Shown here: piece by piece, positions 11,945-20,415 of the stretch
How positions within the stretch are numbered: position 1 is the stretch's first letter
How the letters are laid out: each line of letters starts with the position of its first letter
NCBI GenBank assembly: GCA_019240215.1
Contig: JAFAYQ010000058.1
Location: 1 to 64,000, forward strand
DNA: 64,000 bases
Direction of reading: 5' to 3'
Source: Actinomycetota bacterium
GTDB taxonomy: Bacteria > Actinomycetota > Actinomycetes > Streptosporangiales > Streptosporangiaceae
Position numbers and translations under genes: made by a program
The notes under the pieces: generated by a model
Database searches by the model: none
What the model saw: the letters and a program-made list of their open reading frames with translations, nothing else
What the model was told of the DNA's origin: nothing

Positions 11945-12349
11945 TTACTCCTCAACTTCGCACAGGCCGGCGAAGCCGGTCAGCTCCAGCACCCGGCGCG
12001 CCGCCGGGCCCGGCCGCCGGATCACCGGGCGCCCGGCCGCGGGCACGGTAGCGGTCGCCCCGCTGATCAGCCGGGCCGCCGCCACGTCGATGAATCCCAC
12101 CCGGGTCAGGTCGAACACCAGCCGCCGGGGTGCCCCCGCCAGCAGCGGTTCCAGCGCCTTGGCCAACACGCCGATCGTGGTCAGGTCGAGTTCGCCCACG
12201 ATCACCAGGGTGGCGACCCCGTCGGCGAGGCCGGGGCTGACCGTCAGCCGGGGCGGCCGGGCGGCCCGCGGCGGCGGGCGGTCGCGGTGCCGGTGCCGCC
12301 GGTCACGATCCAGCTCGGCGAGCCCGCGAACGGGACAACTAAAGGCCAT
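11945..12349 (-). CDS. STAS-domain protein (anti-sigma antagonist-like), phosphosite missing
   Basis: 134 residues from ATG 12349, which is preceded by GGGAG. An Arg-rich N-terminal segment of about 40 residues leads into a STAS domain: ATLVIVGELDLTTIGVLAKAL, then RRLVFDLTRVGFIDVAAARLI. In SpoIIAA-type antagonists the loop reads FIDSSG and its serine is phosphorylated by the anti-sigma kinase. Here that position reads FIDVAA, so there is no phosphorylatable residue. It may be constitutively active as a binding partner or have another ligand. No kinase or phosphatase partner lies nearby. Confidence 0.75.
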   Translation of the reverse strand: MAFSCPVRGLAELDRDRRHRHRDRPPPRAARPPRLTVSPGLADGVATLVIVGELDLTTIGVLAKALEPLLAGAPRRLVFDLTRVGFIDVAAARLISGATATVPAAGRPVIRRPGPAARRVLELTGFAGLCEVEE

Positions 12350-12494
12350 GGCGACTCCCTGGCGACCAGCGGCGATGCGGACGAGGGTCAAGCGGTCGGC
12401 AGAGGGCAGAACCGGTGCCCGGCAGTCAGCCGGGCTTCCGGCGCGGGGCCAGCCGCGGGGTGACGCAACCGCGGGAGTCTGGGCGGTGGTGCCA

Positions 12495-12514
12495 TTTTAT
12501 AAAATTTTATAAAA
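12495..12514. promoter_or_regulatory. AT-rich 20-bp palindrome between divergent genes
   Basis: TTTTATAAAATTTTATAAAA is a perfect 20-base palindrome and also a tandem pair of TTTTATAAAA, isolated in very GC-rich DNA between the STAS gene (leftward) and the secreted nuclease gene (rightward). It could be an operator or a DNA-bending/promoter element. No other function is readable in the 12350-12637 gap. Confidence 0.45.
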
Positions 12515-12637
12515 CGTCAAACCGCGCGGGCACCCGGGCCGAGCTGGCGCTTCGGTGACGGCTGACTGCTCAGGAGTTCGCCCGCTGGACGCCTTGAGTT
12601 CGGAAAGCGATCGGATCTGATCAGTTACGGTCGCTGC

Positions 12638-14536
12638 ATGACCCGAGGTTTCCGTTATGTTGCTTTGGCAGCGGCGTCTGCGGCCGTCGTCATCATCCCG
12701 GCCGGGCTGGCCAGCGCGGCCACCAGTGCCCCGGCGCCCACCACCATCCACGCGATCCTGGGGCCGGGCCACGTGTCGCCCTACGCGGGGCAGACCGTGA
12801 CCGGCATCCCCGGCGTGGTCACCGACGTGACGTCGTCCTACTTCTACCTGCAGGACCCCAACCGGGTCGGCGGCACCCCGTTCAAGCAGGCCATCGAGGT
12901 CTACACCGGCAGCAAGCCGACGGTGGTGGCGGGCGACGACGTGACGGTCACCGGCGAGGTCAGCGAGTTCTACCCGGATCAGTCGGACACCCCGTCGGCG
13001 CTGCCGATCGCCGAGATCGAGCACCCGACGGTCACCGTGACCTCGACCGGCAACCCGCGGCCGGCCCCGGTCGTGATCGGCGCCAGCGGCGTACTGCCGC
13101 CCGCCCAGAACATTTACTACCCCCTCAACGCAAACCCCAGCACCGACGTCACCACCGGCAACTCGTTCTACCCGGCGCTGCGGGCGCTGGACTTCTACCA
13201 GGGCCTCGACAGCGAGTACGTGCAGGTCGAGGACCCGGTCGCGGTCGGCCCGACCAACGACTACGCGTTCGCGGTCGCCCCCGACAACGGCGCCGGCGCG
13301 GGCCTGCGCACCCCGGCGGGCGGGCTGGCCGACTTCGCGGCCCCGGTGGTCAACTCCCGGCGGCTGGCCGTCTACGCGCCGACCGGCGTGTCCGCCCCGA
13401 CCGTGAACGTCGGTGACCACTTCGCCGGCCCGGTCGAAGGCATCATGTCCGAGTACGAGGGCAATCCCGAGCTCGAGCTGACCGCCTCGGTGGCCGGCGT
13501 CTCGCACGGGCTGACCCCGCAGGTGGCGGCCGCCCCGAAGACCGGCCAGCTGTCGGTCGCCACCTACAACCTCGACAACCTGTCGCCGAAGACCGCGGCC
13601 AGCAAGTTCGCCAGCCTCGGGAAGCAGGTGGTGACCAGCCTGCGGTCGCCCGACATCCTCGCCGTGCAGGAGATCCAGGACAACGACGGCGCCACCGACG
13701 ACGGCGTGGTGGCCGCCAACGTCACCATGTCCGACCTGGTCAGCGCCATCTCGGTGGCCGGCGGCCCCACCTACTCGTGGACCGGGATCGACCCGGTCAA
13801 CGACCAGGACGGCGGCCAGCCGGGCGGCAACATCCGCCAGGTCATCATGTACCGCACCGACCAGGGCCTGACGTTCGACTCGATACCGGGCGGCGGGTCC
13901 ACGGTGGCCGACTCGGTGACCGGCCACGGCGCCTCGACCGCGCTGGCCCAGAGCCCCGGCCGGGTCGACCCGGGCAACCAGGCGTTCGCGGCCGGGCCGA
14001 CGCTGACCTACCCGGGCACCACCCGGACGTCGCCGTCCAGCGCCAGCCGCAAGCCGCTGGCCGCCCAGTTCAGCTTCCACGGGCACACGATCTTCGTGAT
14101 CAACAACCACCTCGACGCCAAGCTCACCGACGACGCCGACTTTGGCCGCTACCAGCCGCCGATCCAGTGGTCGGAGATCCAGCGGGTCGAGCAGGCCCGG
14201 GTGCTCAACACGTTCGTGAAGTCGATCGAGAAGGCCGACCCGGCCGCCGACGTGATCACGCTGGGCGACCTGAACGACCAGGGCTTCTCGCAGGCCTTCC
14301 ACACCCTGGAGGCCGGCGGCGCGCTGTCCGACCCGATCAGCCGCCTGCCGCTGAACCAGCAGTACGACTACGTGTTCGACGGCGACAGCGAGGGCCTGTC
14401 CGGCCTGCTGGTCAGCCCGGCCCTGGCCCGGCAGGTCACCCACGCCGCCCCGGTCCACATCAACGCCGACTTCGCCAACCAGACCAGCGACCACGACCCG
14501 CTGCTGGCCGACTTCGCGATCACGGGCGCCAATTAG
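12638..14536 (+). CDS. Secreted endonuclease/exonuclease/phosphatase-family nuclease
   Basis: 632 residues with a Sec signal peptide (residues 1-28, cleavage near ASA-AT). Residues 40-160 resemble the OB-fold nucleic-acid-binding domain found in ExeM/NucH-type extracellular nucleases (VTGIPGVVTDVTSSYFYLQDP). The EEP catalytic domain begins near residue 305 (LSVATYNLDNLSP) and continues with DILAVQEIQDNDG, FVINNHLDAK, VITLGDLNDQG and the terminal SDHDPLLADF, all expected catalytic elements. It probably degrades extracellular DNA. The start ATG has no clear Shine-Dalgarno; a TACGGT hexamer six bases upstream could allow leaderless initiation. It converges with the Lrp gene, overlapping it by four bases. 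Confidence 0.87.
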   Translation: MTRGFRYVALAAASAAVVIIPAGLASAATSAPAPTTIHAILGPGHVSPYAGQTVTGIPGVVTDVTSSYFYLQDPNRVGGTPFKQAIEVYTGSKPTVVAGDDVTVTGEVSEFYPDQSDTPSALPIAEIEHPTVTVTSTGNPRPAPVVIGASGVLPPAQNIYYPLNANPSTDVTTGNSFYPALRALDFYQGLDSEYVQVEDPVAVGPTNDYAFAVAPDNGAGAGLRTPAGGLADFAAPVVNSRRLAVYAPTGVSAPTVNVGDHFAGPVEGIMSEYEGNPELELTASVAGVSHGLTPQVAAAPKTGQLSVATYNLDNLSPKTAASKFASLGKQVVTSLRSPDILAVQEIQDNDGATDDGVVAANVTMSDLVSAISVAGGPTYSWTGIDPVNDQDGGQPGGNIRQVIMYRTDQGLTFDSIPGGGSTVADSVTGHGASTALAQSPGRVDPGNQAFAAGPTLTYPGTTRTSPSSASRKPLAAQFSFHGHTIFVINNHLDAKLTDDADFGRYQPPIQWSEIQRVEQARVLNTFVKSIEKADPAADVITLGDLNDQGFSQAFHTLEAGGALSDPISRLPLNQQYDYVFDGDSEGLSGLLVSPALARQVTHAAPVHINADFANQTSDHDPLLADFAITGAN

Positions 14537-15501
14537 GGGCGACTGAGCAGGCCGGTGAGCTTCACCGTCCGCATGGCCAGGATCGTCTCGACCTGCTGGA
14601 GACCCGGCAGCTGGGCGAGGCTCCCGGTCAGGTAGGTGTAGAGCGCCTCGGTGCTGGGGCACAGCACCGCGGCGTACAGGTTGGCCGTCCCGGTGGTCGC
14701 GGCGACGTACGCGGTCTCCGGGTGGCCAGCCATGGTCTGCCCGGTCGAGTCGAGCTGAGCGGGGCTGACCGTGAGCCACACCATGGCCCGGGCGGTGATG
14801 TCCAGCAGCGACGGGCGGAAGTCGACGTCGAAGTAGAGCATCCCGCTGGCCCGCAGATCGGCGATGCGCCGCCGGACCGTGGTCTGCGACCAGCCGGTCG
14901 CCGCGGCCAGATCGCTGTAGGTCGTCCGCCCGTCCAGCTCCAGGACGGTCAGCAGAGACCCGTCCTCGGCGGCGACCCGGCCCGGCTTCGGGGCCTGCCC
15001 GGCGGCTCGCGGCTGCAGCGCCGCCACCTGGTCCGGAGTCAGCGTGCCGGACTTGTTGACCAGGCTCAGCGCCCCGCCGAAGTAGGTGTGCAGCACGCAC
15101 TGGGCCGTGATCCCGTTGACCCCGCGGCTGCGCGGCAGCGCGTCCAGCAGCAGGTGGGTGTCGTCCTCGCCCGCCCGGGTGCGGATCACGCCGGTGACCT
15201 CGGTGCCGCCCGAGATCAGGCTGACGAATGCGGTGTCGGACCGCCGGGCCAGCGCCTCGGCCACCGGCGCGGCCGCGTTCGGCGTGCACTGCACCCGGAT
15301 GATCCAGGACGTCAGCCCGATCAGGTCCGGCTCGATCAGCCCCCGCACCCGCAGCAGCCCGGCCGACCGGAGCCGGTTGTAACGCCGGGCGATGGTCTGG
15401 TCGGACACCCCGAGGACCTCGCCGATCAGGCTGAACGGGGCCCGGCCGTCGAGCTGCAGCGCGTAGAGGAGCTGGATATCCAGTGCGTTGTTTTCCGCCA
15501 T
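14533..15501 (-). CDS. Lrp/AsnC regulator with two tandem HTH-ligand modules
   Basis: 322 residues, about twice the usual Lrp length. Module 1: HTH (residues 5-65, LDIQLLYALQLDGRAPFSLI, then VSDQTIARRYNRLRSAGLL) plus an AsnC ligand domain to about 150. Module 2: HTH (about 185-235, DGRTTYSDLAAATGWSQTTV) plus a ligand domain to about 315. The duplicated form is recurrent in actinobacteria. It is divergent from the MFS exporter gene across a 107-base gap with a palindrome, so regulation of that exporter is likely. Confidence 0.87.
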   Translation of the reverse strand: MAENNALDIQLLYALQLDGRAPFSLIGEVLGVSDQTIARRYNRLRSAGLLRVRGLIEPDLIGLTSWIIRVQCTPNAAAPVAEALARRSDTAFVSLISGGTEVTGVIRTRAGEDDTHLLLDALPRSRGVNGITAQCVLHTYFGGALSLVNKSGTLTPDQVAALQPRAAGQAPKPGRVAAEDGSLLTVLELDGRTTYSDLAAATGWSQTTVRRRIADLRASGMLYFDVDFRPSLLDITARAMVWLTVSPAQLDSTGQTMAGHPETAYVAATTGTANLYAAVLCPSTEALYTYLTGSLAQLPGLQQVETILAMRTVKLTGLLSRP

Positions 15502-15547
15502 CCACGCGGCCTCTCGTGTCGATATTGGCCGAATCTCTTCCGAAACT

Positions 15548-15561
15548 GGCCTCTAGAGGCC
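15548..15561. promoter_or_regulatory. Palindromic operator candidate between lrp-like and MFS genes
   Basis: GGCCTCTAGAGGCC is a perfect 14-base palindrome in the divergent intergenic region (15502-15608). A second imperfect dyad, ATTGGCCGAAT, lies about 24 bases to its left. Either could be the binding site of the Lrp-type regulator. Confidence 0.5.
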
Positions 15562-15608
15562 CGGATCTCTGAAGCTGGTAATGAATTTAACCCATCGGGG
15601 AGAACATC

Positions 15609-17111
15609 ATGGATACTTCAGCTTCACCGGCCCGGAGCCGGTGGTGGCCGCTGGTCGCCATCTGCCTGGGCACGTTCATCCTGCTGGTCGACGTGACCAT
15701 CGTCAGCGTGGCGCTGCCGCCGATGGCCCGCGACCTGCACACCCAGCTCGACTCGCTGCAGTGGGTGGTCGACGCCTACGCGCTCGCCCTCGCCGCCCTG
15801 CTGCTGGTCAGCGGCTCGCTGGCGGACCGGTTCGGCCGGCGGCGGCTGTTCCAGCTCGGCCTCGCGCTGTTCGCGCTGTCGTCGCTGGCGTGCGCGCTGG
15901 CGCCCAACGCGGGCTTCCTGATCGCCGCCCGCACCGTCCAGGGGGCCGGGGCGGCCGCCATGTTCGCCACCAACACCGCCCTGCTCAACCACAGCTACTC
16001 CGGCCGTGACCGCTCGGTCGCGTTCGGGGTCTGGGGCGCGATCAACGGCGCCGCCGCCGCGGTCGCCCCGGTGCTCGGCGGGCTGCTGATCGCGGCGGCC
16101 GGCTGGCGGGCGATCTTCCTGGTCAACCTGCCGATCGCGGTGGCCGCGGGGATCATGACCCAGCGGGTGGTGGCCGAGTCGCGCGGCCAGGCCAGCCCGA
16201 TCGACTGGGCCGGCGCCACCTCGTTCACGCTGAGCGCCGGCACGCTGACCTACGCGCTGATCCACGGCGGCAACAACGGCTGGGGCACCCCGGTCACGCT
16301 GGCCTCGTTCGCGGTCGCGGCGGTCGCGCTGGTGGTGTTCGTGGCCACCGAGCTGCGGGTCGCGCACCCGCTGCTGGACCTGTCGCTGTTCCGGCGAGCC
16401 TCGTTCACCACGCTGATGCTGGTGGGCGTGGTGATGACCGGGTGCGCGTTCGCGCCGTTCATCTACACCCAGCTGTGGCTGCAGTCGGTGCTCGGACTGC
16501 CCGCGATCGGCGCCGGCCTGGTGCTGCTGCCGATGGCCGGGGTCGCGTTCGTGGTGTCGGCCGTGGCCGGGCGGTTCCTGCACGGGATGGCGGCCCGCTG
16601 GCCGCTCGGGGCCGGTCTGGTGCTGATCGGGGCCGGCTCGCTGCTGCACGCCTTCCTGGCCGCCACCTCCGGCTGGGTCTCGATCCTGGCCGGCCTGTGC
16701 GTCACCGGGATCGGAGTCGGCCTGGCCGCCCCGGTGCTGGTCTCGGCCGCCCTGGCCGCCGTCCCCCGGCCCCGGTCGGGCATGGCCAGCGGGGCCGTCA
16801 ACACGTTCCGGCAGATCGGTTACGCGCTCGGCATCGCCGCGTTCGGCTCGCTGTTCGCCAGCCGGGTCAGCCACGTGCTGGCCAGTGGCGGCGGCCACGA
16901 GCTGCGGGCGGCCTACGTCAGCGCTCAGAACGAGATCTACCTGGTGGCGGGGCTGATCGCGGTGGCCTGCGGGCTGCTGGCGATGGCGCTGATCCGGCCG
17001 GTGGGCTCGGAGCCCTTGGCCGCGCCGGCGCCGGCGGCCCCCGGGGCGGCGCCGGCGGCCTCGCCGGCCCGGGCCGGAATGTCGGAGGCCGGGCCTAGCG
17101 TGAGGTCATGA
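15609..17111 (+). CDS. MFS multidrug exporter, DHA2 (EmrB/QacA-like, 14 TMS)
   Basis: 500 residues with about 14 hydrophobic segments. The conserved drug/proton antiporter motifs are present: LVDVTIVSVALPPMARDL in TMS1, then SGSLADRFGRRRLF (motif A) and RTVQGAGAAAMF. The start ATG follows GGGGAGAACATC. The C-terminal tail is Ala/Pro-rich. It is coupled by ATGA to the following VOC gene and divergent from the Lrp regulator, a usual arrangement for a ligand-induced drug exporter. The substrate cannot be inferred. Confidence 0.9.
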   Translation: MDTSASPARSRWWPLVAICLGTFILLVDVTIVSVALPPMARDLHTQLDSLQWVVDAYALALAALLLVSGSLADRFGRRRLFQLGLALFALSSLACALAPNAGFLIAARTVQGAGAAAMFATNTALLNHSYSGRDRSVAFGVWGAINGAAAAVAPVLGGLLIAAAGWRAIFLVNLPIAVAAGIMTQRVVAESRGQASPIDWAGATSFTLSAGTLTYALIHGGNNGWGTPVTLASFAVAAVALVVFVATELRVAHPLLDLSLFRRASFTTLMLVGVVMTGCAFAPFIYTQLWLQSVLGLPAIGAGLVLLPMAGVAFVVSAVAGRFLHGMAARWPLGAGLVLIGAGSLLHAFLAATSGWVSILAGLCVTGIGVGLAAPVLVSAALAAVPRPRSGMASGAVNTFRQIGYALGIAAFGSLFASRVSHVLASGGGHELRAAYVSAQNEIYLVAGLIAVACGLLAMALIRPVGSEPLAAPAPAAPGAAPAASPARAGMSEAGPSVRS

Positions 17112-17641
17112 CGGATACCGACGGGACCGGCCTGGGGACGCAGGCGGACGGGATCGGGCAGGCGCCGGCCGGCTACGCGACCGTGACCCCGTGGCTGATC
17201 TCAAGCGACACCAACCGGCTGATCGAGTTCGTGCAGCAGGCGTTCGGGGCCCACGAGCTGGGCCGGGTGCCGGGGCCGGACGGGCGCGTCGGCCACGCCG
17301 AGGTGCGGATCGGCGACGCGGTGGTGATGATGTTCGACCGGGCCGACGGCTGGCCCGGCACGCCCGGGTTCCTGCGCCTCCACGTGGCCGACGCCGACCT
17401 GGTCTACCAGCGGGCACTGGCGGCCGGGGCGACCTCGGTCACCCCGGTCACCGGCCTGTTCTTCGGCGACCGGGTCGGCCGGGTCCGCGACCCGCTCGGC
17501 AACATCTGGTGGATCCAGGCCCACGTCGAGGACGTCGACCCGGCCGAGCTGGCCGACCGGCCCCGCGACCCGGCTGCCCTGGCCGCGCTGCGTCTGGTGG
17601 AGACGTCGCTGGACGCGGCCATGCGCCAGCCTCCGAGCTGA
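17108..17641 (+). CDS. VOC family protein, PhnB/bleomycin-resistance-like
   Basis: 177 residues. The YATVTPWLISSDTNRLIEFV opening and the following QAFGAHELGRV, GHAEVRIGDAVVMMFD and RVRDPLGNIWWIQAH are typical of the PhnB-like VOC subfamily. It overlaps the exporter stop by four bases and so belongs to the same transcript. Members bind or modify small molecules and some sequester antibiotics. A role alongside the exporter is possible but is not shown by the sequence. Confidence 0.8.
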   Translation: MTDTDGTGLGTQADGIGQAPAGYATVTPWLISSDTNRLIEFVQQAFGAHELGRVPGPDGRVGHAEVRIGDAVVMMFDRADGWPGTPGFLRLHVADADLVYQRALAAGATSVTPVTGLFFGDRVGRVRDPLGNIWWIQAHVEDVDPAELADRPRDPAALAALRLVETSLDAAMRQPPS

Positions 17642-17654
17642 GCGGCCCGGCGGC

Positions 17655-18236
17655 TCAGAACTCAGCCTTGAGCGCCTCGATCTCGCGGGCGTGCTCGCGC
17701 AGCTTGGTGTAGGCGGGCCGTTCCCGGATGCGGGCCAGCGCCCAGCGCACCGCCTCGGCCCGGCTGCTGGCGATCCCGGCCGTGATCAGCGTGTCCACCG
17801 TCTCCAGATCGTCGGGCCCGAGCCGCGCCATCATCGGCACCAGCGGCGCCTCGGCCCGGCCCGGCACCACGTCCGGCTCGGCCTGGCTGATCCGTGACGA
17901 CGGCCCCGGGCGGTCGTCGGAGTAGCCGTCCCCGGCGATCACGAACTCGACCTCGGCCACCTGGGGCACGGTCTGCAGGTCGTGCCGGAAGCCCTGCACC
18001 GCCTTGCCCTGGCTGCGGCTGAACTCCTCGATGATCAGCGCGTCGGCGTCGGTGCCGTCCGGGCGCTGGCCGTCGGCCGGCTCGAGCACCAGCCGGACCA
18101 GCAGCGCGCCGGGCTCGATGGTGGGGTCGTCGCCGTACTGCCGGAGCACCACCCGCTGCACGGCGGAGCCGGGAAACCGGCGCCGGGCCAGGTGCTCGAT
18201 CTGTTCCCGCAGGTGGTTGAGCTCGGCCTGGTCCAT
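17655..18236 (-). CDS. Conserved actinobacterial hypothetical protein
   Basis: 193 residues, function not recognised. The N-terminal part (LREQIEHLARRRFPGSAVQRV, then GALLVRLVLEPADG) is predicted soluble alpha/beta. The C-terminal 50 residues (DLETVDTLITAGIASSRAEAV and WALARIRERPAY) resemble a ribbon-helix-helix-like or ParD-like helical segment. ATG 18236 is followed by codons with normal GC3, so it is a real gene. The upstream oxidoreductase frame on the same strand has no stop before this gene and runs through it in another frame. Confidence 0.65.
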   Translation of the reverse strand: MDQAELNHLREQIEHLARRRFPGSAVQRVVLRQYGDDPTIEPGALLVRLVLEPADGQRPDGTDADALIIEEFSRSQGKAVQGFRHDLQTVPQVAEVEFVIAGDGYSDDRPGPSSRISQAEPDVVPGRAEAPLVPMMARLGPDDLETVDTLITAGIASSRAEAVRWALARIRERPAYTKLREHAREIEALKAEF

Positions 18237-19416
18237 CGCCGCCTCCGCGTGTTCTTCCGTGCTTCCTGCTTCGCGCCTCGCGCCTCGTGCTTTCGCGAGA
18301 AATCAGCGTAACTCCAGAACCGGCCGATACGCCAGATAAGCGGCCGGACCAGATTGGGTAGTCGACGTAGCCCCGCTGGCCGCCGCGGTAATAGGTGCCG
18401 CGGTCGGGGGGCGCCAGCTGATGCCCGAGCGCCAGCCGGCTGACCAGGTCGGGGTTGGCGATGAACAGGGCCGCGAACGACACGGCGTCGGCCAGGCCCG
18501 CCTCGACCAGATCGGTTCCGGTGCCGGGGCCGTACCCGTGGTTGGCCACCAGCGGGCCGCCGAACAGCTTCCGGTAGCGGGCCACCGCCCCGGTGTCCGG
18601 CCTCCCGCCCGCCGGGTCGGGGGCCGGCCCGCGCAGGTGCAGATAGCCGAGCCCGCTCGCGCTCAGCTGGCGGACCGCCTCGTCGTGGCCGGCCAGGGTC
18701 GGCTCGTCGGCCGTGAACGGGTAGCCGTCCGGCCACGAACCAGGCCGCGACCCGGCCCGCGGCTCGTCCCGGATCGTCCAGAAGGGCGACAGCCGCACCC
18801 CCACCCGCTCCGGCCCGTCCCAGGCGGCCGCGACCGCGTCGGTGACCTCGCGCAGCAGGCGGCCGCGGTCGGACCCGTAACCGTCGCGGCGGCGGTTCAG
18901 CCGCGGGTGCAGGAACTGGGCCAGCAGGTGGGTGCCGTTGGCGGCGATCTCGACGCCGTCGAACCCGGCCCGCCGGGCGCGAGCGGCCGCCGCCCCGTAG
19001 TCAGCGACCGCCGCCCGCAGGTCGGCGGCGGTCATCGCGGCCGGGGCGTGGCCCGGCCCGTGACTGGCCCCCGGGTGCCAGAGCTGCAGCCCGATCCGGC
19101 CGCCGGCCGCGTGTACCAGGCCGGTGACCCGGGCCCAGGCCGCGACCTGGGCGGCGGTGAAGATCCCGGGGACATGCGGATAGGACCCGATCGCCCGCTC
19201 GCTGACCCAGGTGGCCTCGGCCACGATCAGGCCGGCGCTGGCCCGCTGGGCGTAGTAGGCCGCGTGCAGATCGGTCACGGTCAGCGTCCCGGGGTCGGCC
19301 CGGCAGCGGGTGGCCGGCGCCATCACCACCCGGTTGGGCAGCTCCAGGGCGCCCAGGGTGACCGGCCGCAGCAGCGGCGGGCGGTCACCGGGCTGGTTAG
19401 GCTGATGGTGGATCAT
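17662..19416 (-). CDS. Old Yellow Enzyme family FMN reductase with run-on C-terminus
   Basis: Residues 1-355 are a complete OYE: PVTLGALELPNRVVMAPATR near the start, QLWHPGASHGPG, DGVEIAANGTHLLAQFLHP, NRRRDGYGSDRGRL, and the terminal GPLVANHGYGP with GYVDYP near residue 353. Such enzymes reduce activated C=C bonds with NAD(P)H. Family members end within a few residues of the DYP motif. Here no stop occurs: the frame continues about 230 codons, through the 18237-18351 gap and then out of frame through the next gene, to a stop at 17662. The functional part is 18352-19416. It is divergent from the ECF sigma gene. Confidence 0.8.
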   Translation of the reverse strand: MIHHQPNQPGDRPPLLRPVTLGALELPNRVVMAPATRCRADPGTLTVTDLHAAYYAQRASAGLIVAEATWVSERAIGSYPHVPGIFTAAQVAAWARVTGLVHAAGGRIGLQLWHPGASHGPGHAPAAMTAADLRAAVADYGAAAARARRAGFDGVEIAANGTHLLAQFLHPRLNRRRDGYGSDRGRLLREVTDAVAAAWDGPERVGVRLSPFWTIRDEPRAGSRPGSWPDGYPFTADEPTLAGHDEAVRQLSASGLGYLHLRGPAPDPAGGRPDTGAVARYRKLFGGPLVANHGYGPGTGTDLVEAGLADAVSFAALFIANPDLVSRLALGHQLAPPDRGTYYRGGQRGYVDYPIWSGRLSGVSAGSGVTLISRESTRREARSRKHGRTRGGGDGPGRAQPPAGTDRAPGPAPVSRLRRAAGGAPAVRRRPHHRARRAAGPAGARAGRRPAPGRHRRRRADHRGVQPQPGQGGAGLPARPADRAPGGRGRVRDRRGRLLRRPPGAVVTDQPGRAGRGAGPGRGAAGADDGAARARRSGDGGHADHGRDRQQPGRGGALGAGPHPGTARLHQAARARPRDRGAQG

Positions 19417-19420
19417 TGGT

Positions 19421-19448
19421 TGTCTCGCTCCCTTGTTGTTGCACCGTC
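19421..19448 (+). promoter_or_regulatory. ECF41-type promoter candidate for the sigma gene
   Basis: TGTCTCG (19421-19427), 17 bases, CGTC (19445-19448), about 45 bases before the sigma start. From memory, ECF41 promoters have TGTCACA at -35 and CGTC at -10 with 16-17 base spacing. The match is five of seven plus four of four. This would allow autoregulation. Confidence 0.45.
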
Positions 19449-19465
19449 GGCGAAGCCATCGAGCA

Positions 19466-19492
19466 GACGGACGGCGGCAAGGAAAGGTGACC
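19466..19492 (-). promoter_or_regulatory. ECF41-type promoter candidate reading toward the OYE gene
   Basis: On the minus strand, GGTCACC (19492-19486), 16 bases, CGTC (19469-19466), about 50 bases upstream of the OYE start. The same bipartite pattern on both strands suggests that the sigma factor serves both divergent genes. The -35 overlaps the sigma gene's ribosome-binding region. Confidence 0.4.
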
Positions 19493-19493
19493 G

Positions 19494-20378
19494 ATGGACG
19501 AGCAGCAGGCCGCAGCCGACGAGCTGGCGGCCCGGTTCGAGACCCACCGGGCGACCCTGCGCGGGGTGGCCTACCGCCTGCTGGGCTCGCTGGCCGAGGC
19601 CGACGACGCCGTGCAGGAGGCCTGGTTCCGGCTCAGCCGGGCCGACGCCGGCGCCATCACCAGCCTCGAGGCCTGGCTGCGGACCACGGTCGCGCGGATC
19701 TGCCTGGACATGCTGCGGACCCGGGCCGTTCGCCGCGAGGAGCCGCTGGACGGCCGTCCGCCCGCGGCCGTCGCCGGCGACGGGCCCGAGCAGGAGGCGG
19801 TGCTGGTCGACGCGGTCGGCCGGGCGATGCTGGTGGTGCTGGACACGCTGGCGCCCGCCGAGCGGGTCGCGTTCGTGCTGCACGACCTGTTCAGCGTGCC
19901 GTTCCGCCAGATCGGGCCGATCCTCGACCGCAACGAGGCGGCCACCAAGCAGCTGGCCAGCCGGGCCCGGCGCCGGGTCCGCGGGGTGCCCGCGGTGCCG
20001 GCTACCGAGCTGGCCCGGCAGCGGCCGGTGGTGGAGGCGTTCCTGGCCGCCACCCGCGACGGTGACCTCGGGGCGCTGCTGGCGGTGCTGGCCCCCGACG
20101 TGGTGCGGCGGGCCGACGTCGCGCTGGTGGGCCCCGGCCGGGCCACCGAACTGCGAGGCGCCGGCCGGGTGGGGCGGGAGATGGCGGTGTTCGGCGGCCG
20201 GTCCCGGTACGCGGCCCCGGCGCTGGTCAACGGGACGGTCGGCGCGGTCGTGGCCCCGCGCGGGCGGTTGCTGCTGGTCATCGCGATGACCGTGGCCGGG
20301 GACCGGGTGGCTGGGTACGAGCTGATCGCCGACCCGGCCCGGCTGGGCCAGGTCGAGCTGGCGGTGCTGGACGCCTAG
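19494..20378 (+). CDS. ECF sigma factor with C-terminal SnoaL-like domain (ECF41/SigJ type)
   Basis: 294 residues. Region 2 is LRGVAYRLLGSLAEADDAVQEAWFRL, quoted here as a family landmark (residues 20-45), followed by LEAWLRTTVARICLDMLR. Region 4 spans about 105-165 (LAPAERVAFVLHDLFSVPFRQ, DRNEAATKQLASRARRRVR). The last 115 residues form a SnoaL/NTF2-like domain that in ECF41 factors regulates activity in place of a separate anti-sigma. ATG is preceded by AAGGAAAGGTGACCG. ECF41 genes usually sit beside an oxidoreductase, decarboxylase or epimerase; here the neighbour is the divergent OYE. Confidence 0.88.
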   Translation: MDEQQAAADELAARFETHRATLRGVAYRLLGSLAEADDAVQEAWFRLSRADAGAITSLEAWLRTTVARICLDMLRTRAVRREEPLDGRPPAAVAGDGPEQEAVLVDAVGRAMLVVLDTLAPAERVAFVLHDLFSVPFRQIGPILDRNEAATKQLASRARRRVRGVPAVPATELARQRPVVEAFLAATRDGDLGALLAVLAPDVVRRADVALVGPGRATELRGAGRVGREMAVFGGRSRYAAPALVNGTVGAVVAPRGRLLLVIAMTVAGDRVAGYELIADPARLGQVELAVLDA

Positions 20379-20415
20379 CCGGGCTGGGCGCCTGGCCGGC
20401 TAGGCGGCCCGGATC

